64,000 nt of DNA from Guptibacillus hwajinpoensis (GCA_016841765.1 JAENYN010000004.1:1-64000); one strand, 5' to 3'. Shown: positions 9,306 to 18,657, counted from the first letter of the stretch. The notes: generated by a model from the letters alone, not told the origin. Program-made: numbers and translations.

Positions 9306-10373
9306 ATGGTGTTTGATCGTTTAGAAGCAGTCGAAGAGCGTTATAACAAATTGAATGAACTGCTGAGTGATCCTGAAGTCATCAATGATTCCAACAAGCT
9401 TCGGGAATATTCAAAAGAACAGGCAGATATACAGGAAACCGTTGAAAAATATCGTGAATATAAAGAAGTCACTGAGCAGCTTGATGATGCAAAAGCCATG
9501 CTTGAGGATAAGCTTGATGCCGATATGCGCGATATGGTAAAAGAAGAGATTTCAGAGCTGCAGGAGCAGAAGGAAGAATTGAGCGAACGGCTGAAGATCC
9601 TTCTTTTGCCGAAAGATCCGAATGATGATAAGAACGTCATTATGGAAATCCGCGGAGCGGCCGGCGGCGATGAAGCGGCGCTGTTCGCAGGAGATTTGTA
9701 TCGCATGTACAGCCGCTTTGCAGAAGTGAAAGGCTGGAAGACGGAAGTCATTGAAGCCTCTCCGACGGAACTTGGCGGCTATAAAGAAATCATTTTCATG
9801 GTGAATGGGGACGGCGCCTATTCCCTGCTGAAATATGAAAACGGCGCGCACCGCGTCCAGCGTGTGCCGGAAACCGAGTCAGGCGGCCGTATCCATACGT
9901 CGACAGCGACAGTGGCCGTTCTTCCGGAAGCAGAGGAAGTCGAAGTTGATATCCATGAAAAAGATATCCGTGTCGATACGTTCGCTTCTAGCGGACCGGG
10001 CGGGCAGAGTGTCAACACGACAATGTCAGCTGTCCGTTTGACGCACGAGCCGACCGGCATTGTTGTCTCCTGCCAGGATGAAAAATCGCAGATCAAAAAC
10101 AAGGAAAAAGCGATGAAAGTCCTTCGGGCTCGCATCTATGATAAGTTCCAGCAGGAAGCCCAGGCTGAGTATGCTGAAAACCGGAAGATGGCGGTTGGAT
10201 CCGGTGACCGTTCCGAGCGGATCCGTACGTACAATTTTCCGCAAAGCCGCGTGACCGATCACCGTATCGGCCTGACGCTGCAAAAACTGGACCAGATTTT
10301 ACAGGGCAAGCTTAATGAAATCATTGACGCGCTTATTATGGAAGAACAGGCGAAACAAATGGAGAATGCATAA
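9306..10373 (+). CDS. prfA: Peptide chain release factor 1
   Basis: Recognises UAA and UAG stop codons and triggers peptide release on the ribosome. The 355-residue protein has the release-factor N-terminal helical domain, the codon-recognition domain, and the universal GGQ motif at residues 232-234 ([12 protein letters not shown]), whose glutamine is methylated by PrmC. ATG at 9306 follows AGAGGTGAG. The stop codon overlaps the prmC start (TAATG), so modifying enzyme and substrate are translationally coupled, as in B. subtilis. Confidence 0.97.
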   Translation: MVFDRLEAVEERYNKLNELLSDPEVINDSNKLREYSKEQADIQETVEKYREYKEVTEQLDDAKAMLEDKLDADMRDMVKEEISELQEQKEELSERLKILLLPKDPNDDKNVIMEIRGAAGGDEAALFAGDLYRMYSRFAEVKGWKTEVIEASPTELGGYKEIIFMVNGDGAYSLLKYENGAHRVQRVPETESGGRIHTSTATVAVLPEAEEVEVDIHEKDIRVDTFASSGPGGQSVNTTMSAVRLTHEPTGIVVSCQDEKSQIKNKEKAMKVLRARIYDKFQQEAQAEYAENRKMAVGSGDRSERIRTYNFPQSRVTDHRIGLTLQKLDQILQGKLNEIIDALIMEEQAKQMENA

Positions 10374-11251
10374 TGCCGCGTATATATGAAGCCCTCAACT
10401 GGGCTTCTTCTTTTTTGGAAGAAGCCGGGCGCGAACGGGCGGCGGGTGAGCTGCTGCTGCGCCATGTACTTGGTGTAAGCCGTACGCAGCTGTTTATGCA
10501 ATACCGTGATGAAATGGGTGAAAAAGCGTATGAGACGTTCCAGGAACATATCTGCCGCCATGCCGAAGGGATGCCTGTTCAGCATATAACCGGCAGCGAA
10601 CAATTTTACGGACGGACATTTGCGGTCACAAGAGACGTGCTCGTCCCCCGGCCGGAAACAGAAGAATTGATTGCTGGCTTGCTTGAGCGCATTCACATCC
10701 GGTTCCCTGGCAGAGATGCAATCAAGGCGGTTGACGTAGGAACCGGCAGCGGCATCATCGCCATCACCCTTTCACTAGAGGAACCGCGGCTAACAGCAGT
10801 TGGAACCGATATCGCTGAGCCGTCCCTGGCAATTGCCAGGCAAAATGCCCGCACACTCGGAGCGGAAGTGGAATTCATACAGGGTGATCTCCTGCAGCCC
10901 CTGATCGAAAAGGGTGAAAAAGTGGATGTTGTCGTGTCTAATCCGCCTTACATTCCTGAAGCGGAAGTGGCAAAGCTTTCGCCGGTCGTCAGGGAGCATG
11001 ATCCGATGCGGGCGCTTGCCGGCGGGGATGACGGCCTAGTGTTTTACCGCAGGTTTATGGAGGAAATCCCGCATGTCATAAAGGATGAAGCGATAATCGC
11101 TTTTGAAATTGGTGCCGGACAGGGAGTAGAGGTCGCTGGCATGATCCGGAAGGCTTTCGCACATAAAAACCCGGCAGTAGAAGTGGTGAATGATATCAAC
11201 GGCAAGGACCGGATGGTGTTTGCGGAAATCGGATTCGATATGAATTGTTGA
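10373..11251 (+). CDS. prmC: Release factor glutamine N5-methyltransferase
   Basis: Methylates the GGQ glutamine of release factors with S-adenosylmethionine. The 292-residue protein has an N-terminal helical domain for factor binding, the SAM motif DVGTGSGIIAI around residue 120, and the catalytic NPPY motif at residues 190-193. The start overlaps the prfA stop by one base. A 16-bp palindrome inside the gene (10825-10840) encodes a normal family segment (SLAIARQNA) and is not an insertion. Confidence 0.96.
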   Translation: MPRIYEALNWASSFLEEAGRERAAGELLLRHVLGVSRTQLFMQYRDEMGEKAYETFQEHICRHAEGMPVQHITGSEQFYGRTFAVTRDVLVPRPETEELIAGLLERIHIRFPGRDAIKAVDVGTGSGIIAITLSLEEPRLTAVGTDIAEPSLAIARQNARTLGAEVEFIQGDLLQPLIEKGEKVDVVVSNPPYIPEAEVAKLSPVVREHDPMRALAGGDDGLVFYRRFMEEIPHVIKDEAIIAFEIGAGQGVEVAGMIRKAFAHKNPAVEVVNDINGKDRMVFAEIGFDMNC

Positions 11252-11280
11252 AAACCGGCCAATCGCGCGCCGGTTTTCTT
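11251..11280 (+). terminator. Intrinsic terminator of prfA-prmC
   Basis: AAAACCGGC pairs with GCCGGTTTT around CAATCGCGC, starting at the last base of the stop codon. Confidence 0.75.
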
Positions 11281-11470
11281 GCATTGTATAAGCATTCGGA
11301 TGAAAACTCCCTGGCTTTGCTGCCCATCCTTTTTTTCGCAAAGCATCGGAACGCCGTTATGACACAGACTAAGAATCTACTATTGCCAATGTCGAAATTT
11401 GCTCCTGATTTCCATGTTTAAGAGATTCCCATCCTGACCACACTGTCCTAGTGAAGGGATGGTGGAAAAC

Positions 11471-12091
11471 ATGAACATGAAAAAAACAGTAATCATATAT
11501 CTTATCTTTCTTTTAATGAGTGTGAATCTTTTACCTGCCGACGGCGGCGGGCAGAAAGCGGCGGCTGTGGCAGAACCGGTTGTCATTCCGGACGATGCGA
11601 TCCGGCTCAGAATACTCGCAAACAGCAACAGCGCAGAAGACCAGGCGGTTAAACGGCTCGTCCGCGACCGTGTGAACGAATCCATTAACGAATGGGTGGC
11701 AGAGTTGACGTCGTTTGAAGAAGCAAGAAAGGTGATCCGCTCGCATTTGCCTGAAATAAGGGAGATTGTTGGCCGTGTCATCTCAGAAAACAGCCCGGGG
11801 AGCCAGTTTACCGTCAACTTTCGTGAAAATGTAAAGTTCCCGACAAAACTGTACGGCAACTTCATCTATCCGGCTGGAACTTACGAAGCGATTTTGATTT
11901 CTATCGGCCAGGCTCAAGGCGCAAACTGGTGGTGTGTCCTCTTCCCGCCGTTATGCTTCCTCGATTTTTCAAACGGCGATGCCGTAAAACAGGAAGAAAC
12001 TGCGGTGGCCCAGGAAAAAGAAACAGAGGAAGTCGAAGTGAAATTCTTCGTTGTCGAATGGTTCAAAAAAGCCAAATCAATGTTCAGCTAG
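11471..12091 (+). CDS. spoIIR: Stage II sporulation protein R
   Basis: Forespore-made signalling protein that is secreted into the intermembrane space and is required for SpoIIGA to process pro-sigma-E in the mother cell. The product (about 206 residues) has an N-terminal hydrophobic signal/anchor segment (VIIYLIFLLMSVNLLPA) and the conserved SpoIIR body (IRLRILANSNSAEDQAVKRLVRD ... NFIYPAGTYEAILISIG ... NWWCVLFPPLCF). ATG at 11459 touches its Shine-Dalgarno, so I prefer the ATG at 11471 after GGGATGGTGG. I did not find a convincing sigma-F promoter. The location after prmC matches B. subtilis. Confidence 0.93.
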   Translation: MNMKKTVIIYLIFLLMSVNLLPADGGGQKAAAVAEPVVIPDDAIRLRILANSNSAEDQAVKRLVRDRVNESINEWVAELTSFEEARKVIRSHLPEIREIVGRVISENSPGSQFTVNFRENVKFPTKLYGNFIYPAGTYEAILISIGQAQGANWWCVLFPPLCFLDFSNGDAVKQEETAVAQEKETEEVEVKFFVVEWFKKAKSMFS

Positions 12092-12118
12092 GAATCGGTA
12101 GGGGCCGGTTCCTTTTTT
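12091..12118 (+). terminator. Intrinsic terminator of spoIIR
   Basis: GGAATCGG pairs with CCGGTTCC (one G-T pair), followed by T6. Confidence 0.75.
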
Positions 12119-12319
12119 ATGGCTTGTTAAAGCATAAACTGATTTGTTTTGAAGTTGATTGGAGCGGAAGGTGATTGCCTGAAAAAACAAGAGCATCGTT
12201 AAGTGGAGCCTCTTTTAGCTTTGTTAAGTTATTACTGATGTTCAGATAGGCAATCCAGCTTAACAATTTAGTCATTTTTTATTCAACGAAACAGGGTTGT
12301 TAGAAGGGAATTTGCACCC
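12119..12319. other. Intergenic DNA after spoIIR
   Basis: No gene or clear motif. Together with the repeat at 12320-12464 and the AT-rich stretch to 12686 it fills the roughly 570-base gap between spoIIR and ywlB; B. subtilis ywlA would fall here, but I see no trace of it. Confidence 0.4.
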
Positions 12320-12464
12320 TGAAACTTGTCCGTTCCTTTCCACTGCAGGCATTCGCTTTCCGCGGGGCGATCGGGAAGCCTCCTCGGCGCTATTCGCGCC
12401 TGCGGGGTCTTCCCTGTTCGCTACTCCCGCAGGAGTCGAATGCCTTCCGCTCCAATCCACTCAG
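12320..12464 (-). repeat. Dispersed Bacillaceae-type repeat, full-length copy
   Basis: Read on the minus strand this starts CTGAGTGGATTGGAGCGGAA, contains GAACAGGGAAGACCCCGCAG and CGCCCCGCGGAAAGCGAATG, and ends GGACAAGTTTCAG. It matches the plus-strand copy at 15604-15726 over its length but has about 27 extra bases inside (GCGCGAATAGCGCCGAGGAG...). Confidence 0.85.
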
Positions 12465-12686
12465 TTATAATACGCTAGTCTCCATATACCACATAATTGT
12501 AAATAGTCAATTTTTATTTATACTTCCTCTTTCTGAATGGTTTTAAAAAACTTTTACATAGACTCCCAAACTGTTATCCATAAAACGGCCCCCGCCAAAA
12601 GGAAAGATTAAAAATCTATCAGCAGTCATGAATCTTCCAGACTTCTCATAGAATAGAGCAAAATGAGTATTTGGGGAGTGGTCGAT

Positions 12687-13145
12687 ATGGTAAAAAAAAT
12701 ACGATTTGCCAGCGAAGAGGATCAGGCAAAAATTACAGAAGCGGCACAGGCAGCCGGAGTTCCGGCAGAAGATACCGGCAAAGACGGGACATTCCTGCTG
12801 ATGGAAAATGACGACCGGTCGATAAGCGCCGCAATTGGCATAAAAGTGAGTGGAAAAGAGGGGCTGCTCCGAACTTTTATTCTATCACCCGGAACAGCTC
12901 CATCAGATATTTTGCATTTTTTCCAACAAACCGTGGCGGCTGCGGAAACGACCGGGGTGCGCCAATTGTATCTTGTGACACCGGATCGGCGGTTTTCACC
13001 GTTTTTTGAAGCGTTCGGTTTCAAACCGATGGAAAATCTGCCGGAAGAGCCGGTGACAGAGATGCGGGAAAAGATTCATGAGCTTCTCTGTTCGAAAGAT
13101 GAAGATGGCATGTTGTTATGTTATGATTTTGATATTGTAAGTTAG
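12687..13145 (+). CDS. ywlB: GNAT-like N-acetyltransferase (YwlB)
   Basis: A 152-residue protein with the general layout of a GCN5-related acetyltransferase: strands and an acidic N-terminal half, a central LLRTFILSPG segment in place of the acetyl-CoA strand, a helix (FFQQTVAAAETTGVRQLYLVTP) and the C-terminal FFEAFGFKPM signature. Position between spoIIR and ywlC matches B. subtilis ywlB. The substrate is unknown. ATG at 12687 follows GGGGAGTGG; an ATG at 12663 in the same frame lacks a site. Confidence 0.8.
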   Translation: MVKKIRFASEEDQAKITEAAQAAGVPAEDTGKDGTFLLMENDDRSISAAIGIKVSGKEGLLRTFILSPGTAPSDILHFFQQTVAAAETTGVRQLYLVTPDRRFSPFFEAFGFKPMENLPEEPVTEMREKIHELLCSKDEDGMLLCYDFDIVS

Positions 13146-13146
13146 C

Positions 13147-13212
13147 ATGTCCACAAAGTTATCCACTATCTTTATGAAGTTATTCACAAACTGTGGATAT
13201 GTAAGTGGATAT
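13147..13212. promoter_or_regulatory. DnaA-box cluster upstream of ywlC
   Basis: Four near-consensus DnaA boxes lie in 55 bases: TTATCCACT (13159-13167), TTATTCACA (13180-13188), and on the minus strand TGTGGATAT (13192-13200) and AGTGGATAT (13204-13212). A weaker match (ATGTCCACA) is at 13147. Perfect boxes continue inside ywlC at 13324-13332, 13432-13440 and 14047-14055, with a one-mismatch box at 14138. I recall that ywlC carries one of the DnaA-box clusters described in B. subtilis. Confidence 0.8.
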
Positions 13213-13264
13213 CATTAAGGTAGAACGAAAAATAAACCTATTGTACCAGGCCGAGGTGTACGAA

Positions 13265-14323
13265 ATGAAAGATTTGCATACAAAGTATTGGGTTGTGGAA
13301 AAAGAAGGTGGCAGCAGCGGCAGTTATCCACAACTTGGCGAAGCGGCATTGCTGCTCAGAAAGGGTGAAACCGTCGCATTCCCAACGGAAACCGTATATG
13401 GGCTCGGGGCCAATGCCCTGTCTGATGAGGCTGTGGATAAAATTTTCAAGGCGAAGGGCCGGCCCGGGGATAACCCGCTCATCGTCCATATCGCTTCCAG
13501 CAGGCAGTTGGACAGCCTGGCTGTCGACATTCCGGAAACCGCAAAGCGATTAATGGAAGCGTTCTGGCCAGGCCCGCTCACCCTTGTCTTGAAAAGCAAG
13601 GAAACAGTATCGAAAAAAGTGACAGCCGGACTGGCGACAGTAGCCGTCCGGATGCCGGACCACCCGGTCGCGCTTTCCCTGATCGGACAGGCAGGCGTTC
13701 CGATTGCAGCCCCGAGCGCCAACGTTTCCGGACGGCCGAGTCCGACATCTGCTTCCCATGTGAAAGAGGATCTTGACGGAAGGATTGCCGGAATCGTTGA
13801 CGGCGGGGAAACAGGGATCGGAGTAGAATCGACGGTTGTCGATTGTACCGGTGAGATCCCGGTTATCTTGCGGCCGGGCGGCGTTACAAGAGAACAGCTT
13901 GAAAAGGTTGCTGGCCAGGTCCAGGTCGATCCCGCCCTTTCAGGAATGGAAGCAGCGCCGAAATCCCCGGGCATGAAATACACGCACTATGCCCCGAAAG
14001 CGCCGCTGATCATTGTGGAAGGAGACCGGACGTATATCCAGCAGCTTGTGGATAACGCCCATACTGCCGGAAAAAAAGCGGGGGTGCTGACGACTTATGA
14101 ACATGTGGACAGTTTTGAAGCGGACGCCGTCCTCCCCTGTGGATACCGGAACAGGCCCGAAACCGTCGCCCGGGGCCTGTACCAAACACTGCGCCGCTTT
14201 GACGAATACGATCTTGACCTCATTTATTCCGAATCTTTTTCCGAAGAAGGCGTCGGTGCCGCAATTATGAACAGGCTGGTGAAGGCGGCCGGCCACCGCG
14301 TGATTAAAGCAGAAACAGAGTAA
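13265..14323 (+). CDS. ywlC: L-threonylcarbamoyladenylate synthase (YwlC, Sua5 type)
   Basis: Makes threonylcarbamoyl-AMP from threonine, bicarbonate and ATP, the first step of t6A modification of ANN-decoding tRNAs. The 352-residue protein has the YrdC/TsaC domain (about residues 25-215; FPTETVYGLGANA, KGRPGDNPLIVH, AAPSANVSGRPSPT) and the C-terminal Sua5 domain linked by PGMKYTHYAPKAPL. ATG at 13265 follows GAGGTG and fits the B. subtilis protein; an earlier frame start at 13205 lies inside the DnaA-box cluster. The gene body itself carries several DnaA boxes. Confidence 0.95.
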   Translation: MKDLHTKYWVVEKEGGSSGSYPQLGEAALLLRKGETVAFPTETVYGLGANALSDEAVDKIFKAKGRPGDNPLIVHIASSRQLDSLAVDIPETAKRLMEAFWPGPLTLVLKSKETVSKKVTAGLATVAVRMPDHPVALSLIGQAGVPIAAPSANVSGRPSPTSASHVKEDLDGRIAGIVDGGETGIGVESTVVDCTGEIPVILRPGGVTREQLEKVAGQVQVDPALSGMEAAPKSPGMKYTHYAPKAPLIIVEGDRTYIQQLVDNAHTAGKKAGVLTTYEHVDSFEADAVLPCGYRNRPETVARGLYQTLRRFDEYDLDLIYSESFSEEGVGAAIMNRLVKAAGHRVIKAETE

Positions 14324-14331
14324 GGATGTAC

Positions 14332-14369
14332 AATTCCGGATTGGCCTTGTAGCTGGTCCGGGATTTTTT
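14332..14369 (+). terminator. Intrinsic terminator of ywlC
   Basis: AATTCCGGA pairs with TCCGGGATT (one wobble) and runs into T6. Confidence 0.65.
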
Positions 14370-14781
14370 GTTTTTGCGGGCTGGCTTTTGTGCGAAAGCT
14401 TATCGCTATGGCGCGATATCGGACATGAACGGTGTGTTTACGCATGTATGGCGTGAAACCCTCCTGTTTTAGCGCGGTTTAATTAATGTACGGCATGAAA
14501 ATTGAATTGTATAGCATGATTTCCTTTCCTTTTGGCGTGAAAGCAGCGCTGCCCGGCTTTTACGGTAGAACACAAATTAGGTTCGCAAGACAGTAACCAT
14601 CCAAAGTTGGACATCCCATGATTTTCACCCATTTTCATGCAATTTCCCCCGTTTTTCCTGACAGCTTTGTATTTTTACAACGAACAGACAGCCCCAAACC
14701 TCCTCCAGCTCCCTTCATTTTTACGTCTATTCCCACCTGGACGTGCATAACGTGAAAGTAACAGGCCGGGGAGGGACAAGA
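14370..14781. repeat. Gene-free region with GGCGTGAAA motif field
   Basis: About 410 bases without a gene. Between 14421 and 14545 the motif GGCGTGAAA recurs in variants: GGACATGAAC, GGCGTGAAAC, CGGCATGAAAA, TAGCATGATT and TGGCGTGAAAG, spaced about 20-40 bases. It is the reverse complement of the TTTCACGCC motif at 8768-9205. I see no manganese (yybP-ykoY) riboswitch before mntP. Confidence 0.6.
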
Positions 14782-15339
14782 ATGGACGTTTCTATTTTAG
14801 GAGAGCTGTTGACACTGATGATAATGGCCTTTGCGCTGGGAATGGACGCATTTTCGGTCGGGCTTGGCATGGGCATGATCCCGTTGCGCCTGCTGCAAAT
14901 CTTTAAAATCGGCATTACGATCGGCGGTTTCCATGTGGTCATGCCGCTGACCGGCATGGCGATCGGCAAGCTGTTATCTGCCCATTACGGAACAATCGCC
15001 ACACTGGTTGGAGGCTGCTTGCTTCTCCTGTTGGGGCTGCAGATGATCATATCGTCCTTTCGCCCGGGCGAGGATAAAATGATTACACCGGTTGGCATCG
15101 GCTTGTTTGTGTTTTCCATCAGTGTAAGCCTCGACAGTTTTTCAGTCGGCTTGAGCCTCGGCATTTACGGGGTCCGCACAATCCTCACCGTAACACTGTT
15201 CGGCATCTTCAGCACGGTGCTCACATGGGGCGGCCTGCTGCTTGGACGCAAAGTCCAAAACTGGCTCGGTACATACAGCGAAGTCCTCGGCGGCAGCATT
15301 CTATTCATATTCGGACTGAAACTGCTGCTTCCGATTTAA
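14782..15339 (+). CDS. mntP: Manganese efflux pump MntP (YwlD)
   Basis: A 185-residue inner-membrane protein with six predicted transmembrane segments. The two internally similar acidic motifs, [14 protein letters not shown] (about residues 16-29) and [14 protein letters not shown] (about 114-127), carry the conserved aspartates of the MntP family, which exports Mn2+. ATG at 14782 follows GGGGAGGG; an in-frame start at 14743 adds a soluble segment not found in the family. Location after ywlC matches B. subtilis ywlD. Confidence 0.92.
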   Translation: MDVSILGELLTLMIMAFALGMDAFSVGLGMGMIPLRLLQIFKIGITIGGFHVVMPLTGMAIGKLLSAHYGTIATLVGGCLLLLLGLQMIISSFRPGEDKMITPVGIGLFVFSISVSLDSFSVGLSLGIYGVRTILTVTLFGIFSTVLTWGGLLLGRKVQNWLGTYSEVLGGSILFIFGLKLLLPI

Positions 15340-15603
15340 TGATGAAGAACAGTCGGAAAAGGAGGAGCCAGGAATAACAGGTTCCGTGTAGAGATACAAC
15401 AGAATACTTCAAAACATGTACGCATGGGATTTCGTAATAGAAATTCTATGCGTTTTTTAACAGGGAAGATCGTTTATTCACATTCGGTCAGGAGGATGGA
15501 ATGTGTAAGGCTATTTAAGGTCGGGTGTTTCCTGAATTGTCATAAGTGGTTTGAAGAACACATAATCAAAGTTGTTCAGCGGGTTTGCAAATTGTTTATT
15601 CAC
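15340..15603. other. Intergenic DNA after mntP
   Basis: No supportable gene; an open frame from 15424 runs through the downstream repeat and shows no family resemblance. Together with the repeat at 15604-15726 it makes up most of the 650-base gap before ywlE. Confidence 0.4.
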
Positions 15604-15726
15604 CTGAGTGGATTGGAGCGTAAGGCATTCGACTCCAGCGGGAGTAGTGAACAGGGAAGACCCCGCAGGAGCGATCGCCCCGCGGAAAGCGAATGCCTGC
15701 AGCGGAAGGGAACTGACAAGCTTCAG
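15604..15726 (+). repeat. Dispersed Bacillaceae-type repeat, copy with internal deletion
   Basis: Starts CTGAGTGGATTGGAGCG, contains GGGAGTAGTGAACAGGGAAG and GCCCCGCGGAAAGCGAATGC, and ends GACAAGCTTCAG. It is the inverted partner of 12320-12464 but lacks about 27 internal bases. Confidence 0.85.
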
Positions 15727-15867
15727 AATAAATCAATAGTATACTCCGCATGATTTACATTTTTACAGGGTTAGTTTGTTGAAAAACAAAAATTTGTTAC
15801 GATAAACAGTCCAAGACTGTTGCAAACAGAACAGATTCTATATAGCGGCATTACAAAAAATCCACCC

Positions 15868-15892
15868 GTTACAAAAATCGTCCACAGGGTAT
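15868..15892 (+). promoter_or_regulatory. Possible sigma-B promoter upstream of ywlE
   Basis: GTTACA (15868-15873; consensus GTTTAA), 13-base spacer and GGGTAT (15887-15892) match the sigma-B pattern, 96 bases before ywlE. A TATAAT at 15914 lacks a good -35. Confidence 0.35.
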
Positions 15893-15988
15893 AAAATCGG
15901 TAAAAGTTTCCGATATAATAAATGACGTGGAAATGTTTTCTGTACAATCGCCAAAAACGAAAACGTTACCGCGGGGAGGAATTCAAAA

Positions 15989-16450
15989 ATGAAAAAGATA
16001 TTATTCGTTTGTACCGGCAACACATGCCGCAGCCCGATGGCCGAAGCACTGCTGGCAAATAAGTCACAGGGAAAATATGAAGCGAAATCGGCCGGAATCT
16101 ATGCAGCCGGCGGGAGTGCTGCCTCATCGCAGACAGAGCTTGTCCTGAAAGAACTTGGCATTCATATTGACCATGCATCTTCACCGTTGACAGAGGAACT
16201 TCTCGAGTGGGCCGACCTGGTGCTTACAATGACGGAAAGCCACAAAAAGATGATCGGCCGCGAGTATCCGCAAACGCTCGATAAACTTTTTACACTGAAA
16301 GAATATACAGGCGGGGGCGGCACGGCGGGAAAAGATGTGTCCGATCCGTTTGGCGGCTCCGCACAGGTGTACCGGCAAACGAGAAAAGAGATTGAGGCGG
16401 AGGTAGACCGCCTGATAGAAAAGCTGGAGGAGAATGAGGGGGAAAGCTAG
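15989..16450 (+). CDS. ywlE: Protein-arginine phosphatase YwlE
   Basis: Removes phosphate from phospho-arginine residues set by the McsB kinase, balancing the ClpCP degradation tag and CtsR control. The 153-residue low-molecular-weight phosphatase fold has the P-loop CTGNTCRSP at residues 8-16. The threonine at position 12 is the residue that favours phospho-arginine over phospho-tyrosine in this family. The general-acid loop is [11 protein letters not shown] follows GGGGAGGAA. The stop overlaps the next gene's GTG start (TAGTG), so a chemoreceptor is translated right after it. Confidence 0.95.
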   Translation: MKKILFVCTGNTCRSPMAEALLANKSQGKYEAKSAGIYAAGGSAASSQTELVLKELGIHIDHASSPLTEELLEWADLVLTMTESHKKMIGREYPQTLDKLFTLKEYTGGGGTAGKDVSDPFGGSAQVYRQTRKEIEAEVDRLIEKLEENEGES

Positions 16451-17745
16451 TGAAGCCGCAAAGAAAACATCGGTTCAGCCTGCGCTGGAAACTGGTTGTG
16501 TTTGTCACCATCTTGTCGCTTGTCACTTACACAATCAGCGGATTGGTCGTTTTTGTCTTGTACGATCTGATCAAGGAATTTATACCGTTTGGAGAAATGA
16601 CGTTCACCATTATCACGATGATTCTCGGAATCATCTGGACAGGCATTCTCGGCTTTTTTGCCGCAGGCACACTTATTAATCCGCTGCAGCGCCTGGAAAA
16701 GACGGCCCGGCTTGCGGCAGCAGGCGATATCTCACAGGATGTGGTCGTGTCCAAGTCGGATGACGAAATCCGTTCGCTTGGCCTTGCTTTCAACGAGATG
16801 CTGGGTAATTTGCGCAGTTTAATTGAAGGTATCAATCATAATTTTGAAGATACGAACCAAAAAGTAGCTGAAATCACAAAAGGCTCATACATAGCAAACG
16901 AACAGGCGGCTAACATCAGCCGGACAGTTGAAGAAATCGCTTATGGAACCGAACAATCAGCAGCTTCAGTCCACGGTGCCGCCCAATCCGTGCAGCATTC
17001 GGCCGCCATCGCCGGCAAGGTGCAGGAAGAAGCGGAACAGACCCGGAAGCTGTCAGCAGATATGGTGGAAGGGCTGAAAGAGAATCGCAAAACCATCGAA
17101 TCACTCATCCACGGCATGGAAAAACTGTCGGAAGGCCAGCAAACATCGCTTCATGCTGTCAACCGGCTCGAAAAAAACGCCAGGGAAGTGGGCGAAATCA
17201 TTTCGCTTGTCGGGGAAATTGCGGAACAAACGAACCTGCTTGCCTTAAATGCATCCATTGAGGCGGCCCGGGCCGGCGAGCATGGCAGAGGCTTTGCGGT
17301 CGTTGCTGATGAAGTCAGGAAGCTGGCCGATGAAAGTGCGAAGGCCGTCAACGGCATCTCGGCGCTCGTCAACACCATCCAGCAGGAAGTGAAAAATGTC
17401 GTCACCCATATTCACCAACAGGTCGAAACGGCAGAAACCGAAGTGAAAAAAGGCTCCGCCGCCAGCGAAGCAATCAATGAGATGGCAGCATCGATCAGCA
17501 ATGTCGCTGTATCCGTTGAGAAAATTACGGGACATGTGAATGAACAGTTAGAAAATATCCAGATGACGGCCCGCCAATCCGAAACCGTTTCCGGTTTGAT
17601 GGAAGAAACATCAGCCGGTACAGAAGAAGTGGCTGCGTCAATCCAGGAACAAACGGCAGCCATCGAAAACCTTTCTATTGTTTGCGATAAGCTCGCTGCA
17701 AGCGCCGAGCTACTGAAAACCGGCATCAAACGATTCAAAGTGTAA
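16450..17745 (+). CDS. Methyl-accepting chemotaxis protein with minimal sensor
   Basis: A 431-residue receptor. Two transmembrane helices (about residues 13-39 and 50-72) are joined by only about ten residues, so there is no periplasmic ligand domain. A HAMP region follows (about 72-125, [19 protein letters not shown]), then the long helical signalling domain with the conserved tip [20 protein letters not shown] and the flank [15 protein letters not shown]. It should couple to CheW/CheA and sense something in or near the membrane or cytoplasm. The GTG start overlaps the ywlE stop and follows GAGGGGGAAAG. B. subtilis has rpiB (ywlF) after ywlE; here that gene is absent. Confidence 0.93.
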   Translation: MKPQRKHRFSLRWKLVVFVTILSLVTYTISGLVVFVLYDLIKEFIPFGEMTFTIITMILGIIWTGILGFFAAGTLINPLQRLEKTARLAAAGDISQDVVVSKSDDEIRSLGLAFNEMLGNLRSLIEGINHNFEDTNQKVAEITKGSYIANEQAANISRTVEEIAYGTEQSAASVHGAAQSVQHSAAIAGKVQEEAEQTRKLSADMVEGLKENRKTIESLIHGMEKLSEGQQTSLHAVNRLEKNAREVGEIISLVGEIAEQTNLLALNASIEAARAGEHGRGFAVVADEVRKLADESAKAVNGISALVNTIQQEVKNVVTHIHQQVETAETEVKKGSAASEAINEMAASISNVAVSVEKITGHVNEQLENIQMTARQSETVSGLMEETSAGTEEVAASIQEQTAAIENLSIVCDKLAASAELLKTGIKRFKV

Positions 17746-17749
17746 CAAT

Positions 17750-17778
17750 AACGGCTCTTATAGGGCCGTTTTTTTTAT
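17750..17778 (+). terminator. Intrinsic terminator of the ywlE-receptor pair
   Basis: AACGGC-TC pairs with GG-GCCGTT around TTATA, followed by T8. Confidence 0.8.
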
Positions 17779-17977
17779 TTGGAAAATATTCGAAATCAGC
17801 GGATTGCTATAACTGCAGGTGATTCCCCTATTTTTTCTATCTATCATTTTCTTTTTTCCCGTTGTTATATTAAGATGGAAAGTATGAATTGACTGAACTT
17901 TTTAAACAGATAGTATAGAGGAAGTATTTCTCCCTTCTTAAGGGCAGAAGGCAGTATCAAGGAAGGGGTTTTGGCTA

Positions 17978-18547
17978 ATGAATGGCGAAAACGTCAAAGA
18001 CCAGCTGCGCCAGGCGCTTGATGATCTGCAGGCATCTGCACAATTGAAACCCGGGCAGCTTTTCGTAATCGGCTGCAGCACCAGTGAAGTGACTGGCAAG
18101 CGCATCGGAACCGCAGGGACAACCGATGTGGCCGAAGAGTTATATGAAGAATTCACCCGGTTCAAGGAAAAGGCAGGCGTCCAGCTCGCCTTTCAGGGAT
18201 GTGAACATATCAACAGGGCATTGCTGCTTGAACGGGAAACTGCGGAATCCCGCGGGTATGATCTCGTATCCGTCATTCCGGCCGCCAAAGCGGGCGGGGC
18301 GATGGCTGCATATGCATATAGCAGGATGACTGATCCCGTCGTAGTCGAATTCATCAAGGCGGATGCCGGCATTGACATCGGCGACACTTTGATCGGCATG
18401 CACCTGAAGCATGTCGCGGTTCCGGTCAGGAGCACCGTGACATCCATCGGTGACGCCCACCTGACGATGGCAAAAACCCGCCCGAAACTGATCGGCGGCG
18501 AGCGGGCAGTCTACAAACCCCACCAAAACAGCTGCTTTGGAAAGTGA
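17978..18547 (+). CDS. ywlG: UPF0340 family protein YwlG
   Basis: A 189-residue conserved protein of unknown function, family UPF0340. Visible signatures are [19 protein letters not shown] near the N-terminus, [15 protein letters not shown] in the middle and a glycine/alanine-rich GGAMAAYAY segment. ATG follows GGAAGGGG with a ten-base gap. It precedes glyA as in B. subtilis. No catalytic residues can be named from the sequence. Confidence 0.9.
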   Translation: MNGENVKDQLRQALDDLQASAQLKPGQLFVIGCSTSEVTGKRIGTAGTTDVAEELYEEFTRFKEKAGVQLAFQGCEHINRALLLERETAESRGYDLVSVIPAAKAGGAMAAYAYSRMTDPVVVEFIKADAGIDIGDTLIGMHLKHVAVPVRSTVTSIGDAHLTMAKTRPKLIGGERAVYKPHQNSCFGK

Positions 18548-18657
18548 ACACAAACAGATAAATACAGTTCTATCCAACAAATGGCACAAAAAAGACCAAA
18601 ACACCCATCGGTTTAGATGGTAAAATAAAATAACAACCATATTCAAGGAGGCCAACC

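Noticed and set aside
10825-10840. CCTGGCAATTGCCAGG inside prmC, similar to the REP-like core
   Set aside because: It encodes a normal PrmC segment (LAIARQNA) with no insertion relative to the family, so the match is most likely chance.
14560-14781. Manganese riboswitch before mntP
   Set aside because: mntP genes often have a yybP-ykoY riboswitch, but I found no matching conserved core in this leader.
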